A DNA stretch of 18,083 bases, from the NCBI GenBank assembly GCA_020722625.1, contig DYKK01000031.1, positions 1 to 18,083 on the forward strand, in the 5' to 3' direction. Below, one piece after another: positions 1 through 6,245 of this stretch (within the stretch, counting starts at the first letter, position 1; each line of letters starts with the position of its first letter). Below the pieces are notes generated by a model. It searched no databases. It saw nothing but the letters and a program-made list of their open reading frames with translations, and had not been told where the DNA came from. A program made the position numbers and the translations under genes. Origin of the DNA: Anaeromyxobacter dehalogenans (GTDB taxonomy: Bacteria > Myxococcota_A > UBA9042 > DTJE01).

Positions 1-53
1 GGGCACCTGGACAAGTTCAGGAACAGGGTCAGAGGGCAGGTTCAGAGACAGTG
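1..53. repeat. Left arm of a 53-bp long-range inverted repeat (REP-like)
   Basis: These 53 bases match the reverse complement of 14257-14309 at 50 of 53 positions; the mismatches fall at position 4 and around 28-29. A shorter relative in the same orientation as this arm is at 14123-14140 (15 of 18 matches with 28-45). The unit is rich in TTCAG and GACAG words, like REP-type elements scattered by RAYT transposases; that family assignment is inference. The repeat may extend beyond the window edge. Confidence 0.85.
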
Positions 54-233
54 ACGCGGCTCGCGGCGGAGCGCGCGCTTTGTCCGGAGCAGGCGGACCA
101 TGGTCGCGAGGCTGCCCGACAACCAGTTGAAGGCCAGCGAGCGCCGGGTGAACGCGTAGAACTTCAGCCAGTGGAGCACGTACCAGAACAGATTCAGGAT
201 GAAGTCCGTGGCATGGGGGTTGAAAAACCCCAT
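42..233 (-). CDS. Doubtful small hydrophobic protein (63 codons)
   Basis: I do not recognise this product. The frame opens with ATG 28 nt after the kce stop and reads MGFFNPHATDF, then a hydrophobic, aromatic stretch (about residues 11-28, containing FWYVLHWLKFYAF) that could be a membrane segment, then a basic tail. The codons before 233 read through as a longer frame but look non-coding. The ribosome site is weak (ACAGG). The start codon lies inside a hairpin, and the last codons and the stop lie inside the inverted repeat at 1-53, so the natural C-terminus may have been replaced by the repeat. Base composition is clearly lower in GC than the genes upstream. It could be the last gene of the leuS-kce operon, a broken gene, or chance. 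Confidence 0.3.
   Translation of the reverse strand: MGFFNPHATDFILNLFWYVLHWLKFYAFTRRSLAFNWLSGSLATMVRLLRTKRALRREPRHCL
212..233 (-). terminator. Hairpin downstream of kce, possible weak terminator
   Basis: The bases form an imperfect inverted repeat: on the minus strand GGGGTT, loop TTTC, AACCCC, extended by AT/AT pairs across one bulged C. It starts 28 nt after the kce stop, where the end of the minus-strand operon would be expected. No run of T follows, so it is not a standard intrinsic terminator. It overlaps the start codon of the doubtful ORF at 42-233. Confidence 0.3.
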
Positions 234-261
234 CCTGTTAGTGTCGAGTTTCTTCGAACGC

Positions 262-1089
262 TCACGCCCGCGCCGGGATGCGGAGGATGCGGCGGGCCTC
301 GGCGGGGGTGGCGAGGGGACGGCCCGCCTCGCGGGCGTAGCCCGCGACCTCCCGCACGAGTTCCCAGGAGCCCTGGGCCAGGACCCCCTTGCGCAGGAAG
401 AGGTTGTCCTCGAGCCCCACCCGGACGTGGCCTCCGCGCGCAATGGCCTCGCGGGCCAGGGGCAACTCGAAGCGTCCCACCCCGGCCGCCATCCAGGTCG
501 AGCCCTCGGGGAGGGTCGCCAGCAGGAAGTCGAGGCGGTCCGGGGTCCCGGTCATCCCCCCCGGCACGCCCAGGACGAAATCGAAGTGGAGCGGGGGCTC
601 CAGGAGGCCCCGGCGCACCAACAGCATCGCGTTGTCCACGAAGCCCGCATCGAAGACCTCCACCTCCATGCGGACCCCGCGTGCCCGCGCCTTGCGCGCG
701 ATGGCCTCGATCATGGGGAAGGTGTTCAGGAACACGTCGTCCCCGAAGTTCACGGACCCCGTGGTCAGGGTGCAGAACTCCGGGTCCAGGTCGAGGGGCT
801 GGGTCCGCTCCTCCACGCTCATGCCCACGGCCCCCCCGGTCGAGACCTGGATGACCAGGTCCGGGGCCCGCGCCCGGATCGCCCCGATCGCGGCGCGGAA
901 GACCTCCCGGTCCTGGGTGGGCCGCCCGTCCGGGTGGCGCACGTGCAGGTGGACCACGCGCGCGCCTTCCTCGAAGCAGCGCGCGGCCTCCTCGGCCAGC
1001 TCCTGGGCCGTGTAGGGCACGGCCGGGTTCTGCTCCCTGGTGACCTCCGCCCCGCAGATCGCGGCGGTGATGACGAGCGGTTCCTTCAC
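262..1089 (-). CDS. kce: 3-keto-5-aminohexanoate cleavage enzyme (BKACE/DUF849 family)
   Basis: The family condenses a beta-keto acid with acetyl-CoA and splits it; Kce itself converts 3-keto-5-aminohexanoate plus acetyl-CoA to 3-aminobutyryl-CoA and acetoacetate in lysine fermentation. The 275-residue product has the usual family length. Visible signatures are the zinc motif HLHVRHPDG (H47, H49), STGG at 83-86, TTGSVNFGDDVF at 109-120 and GLEDN near the C-terminus (E227 as third metal ligand). I chose the GTG start because GGAGGGGCC lies directly before it and the residues upstream are non-family. Its GTG overlaps the kal stop as GTGA, implying translational coupling. BKACE enzymes vary in substrate, but the adjacent Kal makes the lysine-pathway role likely. 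The other pathway genes (aminomutases, dehydrogenase) are not in the window. Confidence 0.9.
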   Translation of the reverse strand: MKEPLVITAAICGAEVTREQNPAVPYTAQELAEEAARCFEEGARVVHLHVRHPDGRPTQDREVFRAAIGAIRARAPDLVIQVSTGGAVGMSVEERTQPLDLDPEFCTLTTGSVNFGDDVFLNTFPMIEAIARKARARGVRMEVEVFDAGFVDNAMLLVRRGLLEPPLHFDFVLGVPGGMTGTPDRLDFLLATLPEGSTWMAAGVGRFELPLAREAIARGGHVRVGLEDNLFLRKGVLAQGSWELVREVAGYAREAGRPLATPAEARRILRIPARA

Positions 1090-1511
1090 GGCCCCTCCTT
1101 CTCGGCCCGGGGCGGGACGCCCTCGCGCCTCCTCTGCCGGTCGAGCGGCACCACGCAGGTCCCGGACGCGCGGCACACGAGGACGGGCGGGTCCAGGACC
1201 TCGGCGCGCGCGGGGTCCGCCGGGTCGCGCGAGGCCGCGATCACCTTGTGCGCCGTGAACTCCATCTTCCGCGAGGTCCGACCGACCCCCACGATCCGGC
1301 CCCGGGCCTCCACGTAGTCTCCCGCGTACACCGGCGCCAGGAACTCCACCGCGTCGTACGCCCGGAACAGCCCCTCGTCCCCGTCGTGCCGGATCAGCGC
1401 CTCGGTCGCCACGTCGCCGAACAGCGCGAGCATCCGCGCCCCGTCCACGAGGTCTCCCCCGTAGTGCGCGTCGTGCTGGCTCATCCGGACGCGGATCAAG
1501 ACCTCGTCCAT
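1086..1511 (-). CDS. kal: 3-aminobutyryl-CoA ammonia-lyase (hotdog fold)
   Basis: Kal removes ammonia from L-3-aminobutyryl-CoA to give crotonyl-CoA, the step after Kce in lysine fermentation. The 141-residue product matches the family along its length: RVRMSQHDAHYGG near the start, LVDGARMLALFGDVATEALI, then HDGDEGLFRAYDAVEFLAPVY written as HDGDEGLFRAYD (42-53) and VEFLAPVYAGD (55-65), and LVCRASGTCVVP near residues 111-122. The C-terminal tail after residue 124 is a charged extension. GGGAGGAGGTCGCG precedes the chosen ATG; an ATG six codons upstream overlaps the end of the preceding gene but leaves that Shine-Dalgarno inside the gene. The gap to the upstream glycosyltransferase gene is 17 nt, and the stop overlaps the kce start by 4 nt. 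Confidence 0.93.
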   Translation of the reverse strand: MDEVLIRVRMSQHDAHYGGDLVDGARMLALFGDVATEALIRHDGDEGLFRAYDAVEFLAPVYAGDYVEARGRIVGVGRTSRKMEFTAHKVIAASRDPADPARAEVLDPPVLVCRASGTCVVPLDRQRRREGVPPRAEKEGP

Positions 1512-1528
1512 CGCGACCTCCTCCCGCA

Positions 1529-2992
1529 TCACCCCGCGCGCGGGCGCGCGACCGCGATCAGCGACAGCCCGTCCGGCAATGGGACGCGCCGCTCCAGGGC
1601 CAGGGCCGCGGGCGCCAGGACCTCGTACACCCCGAGTTGTGCCGTGGGGAGCCGGCGTCGCTTCAGGACCCGGCCGTTGACGAACCACCCGAGCAGGCCC
1701 AGCAGGTTGAACGGCAGAATCCTCTCGACCTCGAACCCCGCGTCCTGAAGGAGCCCTCGCAACTCCCGGGCCTCGTACCGGCGGTAGTGGCCCAGGGCCT
1801 CGTCCATCGGGCTGTACAGGCTCGCGTGGGCCGGGACCAGCAGCACCAGCCGCCCGCGCGCCCCCTCCAGGACCTGCCGCTTGTGCCGCAGGGCCGCCTC
1901 GTGGTCCTCGACGTGCTCGAGCACGTTCAGGCTCACCACCGTGTCGTACCCGGCCGCCACCAGTCGCTTCGGGGGCGGGGTCGCGAGGTCCCACCGCACC
2001 GTGTCGAACCCCTCCCACCCCGCGAACTGCTCCCGCAGGCGCTTCAACAGGCCCTCGTGGACGTCCGACGCGGTCACGTCCCCGTGCGCCAGCAGGAAGC
2101 GCGTGATGTTCCCGGTCCCGGCCCCGACCTCCAGGATGCGCCGCCCCAGGTACGGGGCGATCGTGTCCGCCAGGTGCCGGTTGAAGCGCTCGAGGGCCTG
2201 CATCTTGGTCAGGGTCTCCTCGATCACCCCGTCCTTCACGTAGTCGCTGTCCAGCAGCGAGTACTTGAGGATGCAATAGAGGGCCTCCAGCCCGTCGCGC
2301 ATCCCGATCTTCTTGCCCTCGGCGTAGGACCGCCCGTGGTACGAGATCGGCACCTCGTACACCCGGTAGCGCATCTTCGCGACCTTGGCCGTGATCTCGG
2401 GCTCGATCCCGAAGCGCTCGGACTTCAGGTTCAGGTCGCGCAGGACCTCGGCCCGGAAGACCTTGTAGCAGGTCTCCATGTCCGTCAGGTTCAGGTTCGT
2501 GACCATGTTGGACAGGAAGGTCAGGACCTGGTTGCCGAGCGCGTGCCAGAACAGAAGGACCCGCCGCTCGTCGCCCGCGAAGCGCGAACCATACACCACG
2601 TCCGCCTTGCCTTCGAGGATCGGGGCGATCAGGCGCGGGTACTCGGCCGGGTCGTACTCCAGGTCCGCGTCCTGGACCAGGACGATGTCCCCGGTCACGG
2701 CCTCGAAGCCCGTGCGCACGGCCGCGCCCTTGCCCCGGTTGCGCTCGTGGTACAGGCAGCGCAGCGTCGCCCCGGCCAGGCGGTCCTCGGGCACGCCCAT
2801 CCCCGCGAACAGCGCCGTCCCCTCCCGCTCGATGCGCCGGACCAGGTCCGTCGTCCCGTCGCGCGAGGCATCGTCCACCACGATCACCTCGCGCCGGACG
2901 TCCCCGAGGTCCACGGCCAGCACGCGCTTCAGGATCGCGAGCAGGGTCCTGCGCTCGTTATAGACCGGCACGACGATCGACAGGGTCATCAT
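1529..2992 (-). CDS. Family 2 glycosyltransferase fused to a class I methyltransferase
   Basis: The N-terminal half (about 1-245) is a dolichyl/polyprenyl-phosphate hexose synthase-type GT-A domain: SIVVPVYNE at 5-13, VVDDASRDGT at 38-47, the metal-binding DAD in LVQDADLEYDP (108-110), and GSRFAGDE at 135-142. The C-terminal half (about 270-487) is a SAM-dependent methyltransferase with motif I LEVGAGTGN (287-295), acidic SD at 309-310 and LNVLEHVEDHE around 355-365. No clear membrane anchor is seen beyond weak hydrophobic stretches near 425-440. The acceptor is unknown; a lipid carrier or surface glycan is the usual role of such GT2 domains, and the methyltransferase may cap the same product. 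The start ATG directly abuts the stop of the PHP-like gene (TGAATG), with a second ATG next in frame. Both domains appear intact. Confidence 0.88.
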   Translation of the reverse strand: MMTLSIVVPVYNERRTLLAILKRVLAVDLGDVRREVIVVDDASRDGTTDLVRRIEREGTALFAGMGVPEDRLAGATLRCLYHERNRGKGAAVRTGFEAVTGDIVLVQDADLEYDPAEYPRLIAPILEGKADVVYGSRFAGDERRVLLFWHALGNQVLTFLSNMVTNLNLTDMETCYKVFRAEVLRDLNLKSERFGIEPEITAKVAKMRYRVYEVPISYHGRSYAEGKKIGMRDGLEALYCILKYSLLDSDYVKDGVIEETLTKMQALERFNRHLADTIAPYLGRRILEVGAGTGNITRFLLAHGDVTASDVHEGLLKRLREQFAGWEGFDTVRWDLATPPPKRLVAAGYDTVVSLNVLEHVEDHEAALRHKRQVLEGARGRLVLLVPAHASLYSPMDEALGHYRRYEARELRGLLQDAGFEVERILPFNLLGLLGWFVNGRVLKRRRLPTAQLGVYEVLAPAALALERRVPLPDGLSLIAVARPRAG

Positions 2993-3682
2993 TCACGCCT
3001 CGCTCGTCGGTCCCGGCCGGTCCGGCCGCCGGGGTTTTCCCGCCCCACCCGCGCCCCGGCCGCGCCTCGACATCTCGACCGGGAAGACCTCGCCCCGCCG
3101 CAGGGCCTCGACCAGGGATTCCTGGTCCCGCGGGGGCCTCGGGAACGCGGTGGCCGCGCGTCCCACCGTGGCGGGAGCCGTCGCGGGACCCGTGCCGCCG
3201 ACCGGGGCCAGGTGCAGGCGCAGGGCCGCCTCCAGGGCCAGGCGGTTCGCGACCTCGGACCGCGTCGCGTTCGCGACCTCGACCGCGTGCAGCCCGTCCA
3301 GTTGAAAGATCGCGTCCGAATACGACGTCCCCGCGCTCCGGTCGTACGGATGCACCGCGACCATCGCGGCGTCCGTGGCGGTCGCCAGTTCCACCGCGGC
3401 CTCGAATGTGGTTATCGCCTGGCCGGCGAGGGCCTGCGCGAACTCCCCCGGCCTCGCGGGGATCAGGATCAGCCGGCCCCGTCCCACCGCGAACTCCGCC
3501 CCGAAGAACAGCGCGAAGTCCGGGTGGGGCACGGCCGCCCTCGCGTCGTCCGGCGCGGGCGTCGTCCCCTCGCCCACCAGGCAGGCCCCGTCCAGGCCCG
3601 CCTCCGCGCACGCCCGCAACAGGCGCGACCAGTCCTGGGCCGACCCCGCAGGCGGGGCCATCACGTGCAGGTCCACCAGCAT
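2993..3682 (-). CDS. PHP-superfamily-like protein with degenerate metal site
   Basis: PHP proteins are metal-dependent phosphoesterases with ligands in a fixed order. This 229-residue product keeps the fold signature but not the full site. LVDLHVMAP replaces DLHxHT, so H6 remains and the second His is Met8. The usual DH near residue 36 is GE. GAEFAVG retains E63, and VAVHPYDR retains H111. The expected GGSDAH near the end is GGTGPAT (162-168) although the following TVGRAATAF is family-like. It is therefore probably inactive as a phosphoesterase, or binds metal differently. The last 25 residues are a basic, glycine- and proline-rich tail. AGGAGG lies eight bases before ATG. It sits 51 nt after leuS and abuts the glycosyltransferase gene, so it is in the leuS operon. 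Function unknown. Confidence 0.75.
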   Translation of the reverse strand: MLVDLHVMAPPAGSAQDWSRLLRACAEAGLDGACLVGEGTTPAPDDARAAVPHPDFALFFGAEFAVGRGRLILIPARPGEFAQALAGQAITTFEAAVELATATDAAMVAVHPYDRSAGTSYSDAIFQLDGLHAVEVANATRSEVANRLALEAALRLHLAPVGGTGPATAPATVGRAATAFPRPPRDQESLVEALRRGEVFPVEMSRRGRGAGGAGKPRRPDRPGPTSEA

Positions 3683-3733
3683 CGAATACCCTCCTCGGTT
3701 CGCCCCGCCCCCCGGTCCCCGCCGGGCCGCTCC

Positions 3734-6157
3734 CTACACGACGAGGTTCACCAGCCGGTTGCGAACCACCACGGCCTTGCGGATCACCCGACCCTCCACG
3801 AAGCGCTTCACGTTCTCGTGCGCGAGGGCGCGGGCCTTCAGGTCCTCGTCGGGCGTGTCCACGGGCACCACGAGGTTCCCGCGCACCCGCCCGTTCACCT
3901 GGAGGACCACCGTGACCTCGTCGTCCGTCACGAGGGCCGGGTCCCAGGCAGGCCATCGCGCCCGGCTCACGGACGGCGCGTGCCCGAGCCGCTCCCACGC
4001 CTCCTCGGCGAGGTGCGGCGCGAACGGCGCCAGGAGCAGGGTCAGGCCCTCCAGGACCTCGCGGTGCCGCGTCTCGACCTTGTACGCCTCGTTCACCAGC
4101 GTCATCATCTGGGCGATCGCCGTGTTGAAGCGCATCCGCTCGATGTCCTGCGTGACCTTGCGGATCGTCTTGTGCAGCGCGCGGCGCAGGTCCTCGGGCG
4201 CGGGCTCCTCCGACACCGGACCCTCCAGGAGCCGCCACACCCGGTCCAGAAACCGCCGCACCCCCACGATCCCGCGCGTGCTCCAGGGCTTCACGCTCTC
4301 GAGCGGCCCCATGAACATCTCGTACACCCGCATCGCGTCCGCGCCGTGCTCGGCCACGACCTGGTCCGGGTTGATGACGTTGCCGCGCGACTTGGACATC
4401 TTCTGCCCGTCCTCGCCCAGGATCAGCCCCTGGTTGACGAGTTTCAGGAAGGGCTCCGGGGTCGAGACCACCCCGATGTCGTACAGGAACTTGTGCCAGA
4501 AGCGCGCGTACAGGAGGTGCAGGACCGCGTGCTCCGCCCCGCCCACGTACAGGTCCACGGGCATCCAGCGCCGCTCCTTCCCGGGGTCCACGGGCGCGCG
4601 GTCGTTGCGCGGGTCCAGGTAGCGCAGGTAGTACCAGCACGACCCGGCCCACTGAGGCATCGTGTGCGTCTCGCGCCGGCCGATCCCCTCCCCCGTGACC
4701 GGGTCGCGCACCACGACCCAGTCCTCGATGGCCGCGAGCGGGGATTCGCCCGTGCCCGTGGGCTGATAGGACTCGACTTCCGGCAGGCGGACGGGCAGGT
4801 CGTCCTCCGACACCGGCACCACCGTCCCGTCCGGCCGGTGGACCAGCGGGAAGGGCTCCCCCCAGAACCGCTGGCGCGAAAAGACCCAGTCCCGCAATCG
4901 GTAGCGCACCGTGGCCCGCGCCAGCCCCCGGGCCTCGAGGTCCCGCACAATGGCCCGCTTCATCTCGGCGGTCGGCATCCCGTCGTACGGCCCGGAGTTC
5001 ACCGCGACCCCGTCCGCCGGGTCCGCGGCCGTCAACTCCTTGCGGGGCCGCCCGTCCGGCGACACGACCTCCACGACGGGCAGGCCGAAGCGCCGCGCGA
5101 ACTCGAAGTCGCGCTGGTCGTGGGCCGGGACCGCCATGATCGCGCCCGTCCCATAGGTGATCAGCACGTAGTCCGCGACCCAGATCGGGATGCGCCGCCC
5201 GTTCGCCGGGTTCACCGCGTATCCCCCGGTGAAGACGCCGGTCTTGTCGCGCGTCTCGTCGCTGCGCTCGAGGTCGCTGCGGCGCCGGGCCGCTGCGACG
5301 TACGCCTCGACCTCGGCGCGCCGGTCCGGGGTCGTCACGAGGCCCACCACCGGGTGCTCGGGCGCCAGAACCATGAACGTGGCCCCGTACAGCGTGTCCG
5401 GCCGGGTCGTATAGACGCGCAGGGCCTGCCCCGCGCCCTCCACCGCGAAGTCCACGTCCGCGCCCTCGGAGCGCCCGATCCAGTTGCGCTGCATCTCCTT
5501 GATGTTCTCGGGCCAGTCCAGGAGGTCGAGGTCCTGCAAGAGCCGGTCCGCGTAGGCCGTGATCCGCAACATCCACTGGCGCATGGGCCGGCGCTCCACC
5601 GGGAAGCCCCCGCGCTCCGAGCGCCCGTCCACGACCTCCTCGTCCGCGAGCACGCACCCGAGCGCCGGGCAGTAGTTGACCTCGACCTCGGCCTGGTACG
5701 CGAGCCCCCGCCGGAACATCTGGAGGAAGATCCACTGGGTCCAGCGGTAGTAGTCCGGGTCGGTGGTCGCGACCTCCCGGTCCCAGTCGTAGGCGAGGCC
5801 CAGCGACCGGATCTGCCGCTTGAAGGTCTCGATGTTGCGGTGGGTCGTGACCTCGGGGTGGATCCCTGTCTTCAGCGCGTGCTGCTCCGCCGGCAGTCCG
5901 AAGGCGTCCCATCCCATCGGGTGCAGGACGTTGTATCCATTCATCCACTTGTAGCGGGCCACGATGTCCGTGGCCGTGTATCCCTCGGGGTGCCCCACGT
6001 GGAGCCCGTCGCCCGACGGGTACGGGAACATGTCGAGGACGTAGAACTTTGGCCGGTCCGAGTCGTCCTCCGCCCGGAACGTCCTGGCCCGATCCCAGTA
6101 GTCCTGCCACTTGCGCTCGACCGCGGTGAAGTCGTAGGCCCGGGACTCGCCTTCCAT
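3734..6157 (-). CDS. leuS: Leucine--tRNA ligase
   Basis: LeuRS charges tRNA-Leu with leucine in the cytoplasm and edits misacylated products. The 807-residue product is a complete class I synthetase. The HIGH motif is HVGH at 53-56, following FPYPSGDGL. The CP1 editing domain (about 230-400) shows YTTRPDTLYGATFMVLAPEHP around 249-269 (given in part: TTRPDTLYG) and AVPAHDQRD with the universally important Asp at 350. WAGSCWYYLRY and DLYVGGAEHAVLHLLYARF-type sequence (DLYVGGAEHAVLH) precede KMSKS at 586-590. The anticodon-binding and C-terminal domains end in VLQVNGRVRG and a basic terminus. The length is slightly under that of the E. coli enzyme (about 860), within the bacterial range. The start has GAGGCGGG just upstream and a strong extended -10 at 6205-6213. 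It is the first gene of the five-gene minus-strand block. Confidence 0.98.
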   Translation of the reverse strand: MEGESRAYDFTAVERKWQDYWDRARTFRAEDDSDRPKFYVLDMFPYPSGDGLHVGHPEGYTATDIVARYKWMNGYNVLHPMGWDAFGLPAEQHALKTGIHPEVTTHRNIETFKRQIRSLGLAYDWDREVATTDPDYYRWTQWIFLQMFRRGLAYQAEVEVNYCPALGCVLADEEVVDGRSERGGFPVERRPMRQWMLRITAYADRLLQDLDLLDWPENIKEMQRNWIGRSEGADVDFAVEGAGQALRVYTTRPDTLYGATFMVLAPEHPVVGLVTTPDRRAEVEAYVAAARRRSDLERSDETRDKTGVFTGGYAVNPANGRRIPIWVADYVLITYGTGAIMAVPAHDQRDFEFARRFGLPVVEVVSPDGRPRKELTAADPADGVAVNSGPYDGMPTAEMKRAIVRDLEARGLARATVRYRLRDWVFSRQRFWGEPFPLVHRPDGTVVPVSEDDLPVRLPEVESYQPTGTGESPLAAIEDWVVVRDPVTGEGIGRRETHTMPQWAGSCWYYLRYLDPRNDRAPVDPGKERRWMPVDLYVGGAEHAVLHLLYARFWHKFLYDIGVVSTPEPFLKLVNQGLILGEDGQKMSKSRGNVINPDQVVAEHGADAMRVYEMFMGPLESVKPWSTRGIVGVRRFLDRVWRLLEGPVSEEPAPEDLRRALHKTIRKVTQDIERMRFNTAIAQMMTLVNEAYKVETRHREVLEGLTLLLAPFAPHLAEEAWERLGHAPSVSRARWPAWDPALVTDDEVTVVLQVNGRVRGNLVVPVDTPDEDLKARALAHENVKRFVEGRVIRKAVVVRNRLVNLVV

Positions 6158-6177
6158 GCCCGCCTCGTCGTGGACCC

Positions 6178-6198
6178 GCGCGGCCGTTTCGGCCGCGG
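6178..6198 (-). promoter_or_regulatory. GC-rich hairpin in the leuS leader
   Basis: On the minus strand CGCGGCCG, loop AAA, CGGCCGCG forms a strong stem. It lies between the predicted start of transcription and the leuS start codon. No T-run follows, so it is not a typical terminator, and I see no T-box specifier or antiterminator. A role in message stability or leader regulation is inference. Confidence 0.45.
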
Positions 6199-6204
6199 GG
6201 CTGG

Positions 6205-6213
6205 ATTATAGCA
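6205..6213 (-). promoter_or_regulatory. Extended -10 promoter for leuS operon
   Basis: The minus strand reads TGCTATAAT, a perfect extended -10 (TGnTATAAT), in an otherwise GC-rich gap. The -35 region about 17 bp upstream (GCCACA-like) is poor, as is common with extended -10 promoters. Transcription would start near 6198, leaving about 40 nt before the leuS ATG. The gap lies between the VWA lipoprotein stop (6246) and leuS, so leuS has its own promoter. Confidence 0.65.
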
Positions 6214-6245
6214 GAGGCAGAGGATGTGGCGGGGAATGTGGGCGA

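Noticed and set aside
1637..6211. 1524-codon open frame on the plus strand opposite leuS and its neighbours
   Set aside because: It lies antisense to well-supported genes and its product is a low-complexity H/R/V/P/L-rich string with no family motif; it is a by-product of high GC third positions.
6158..6245. T-box or attenuator upstream of leuS
   Set aside because: The leader is only about 40 nt, with one hairpin and no T-box sequence, specifier loop or T-run.
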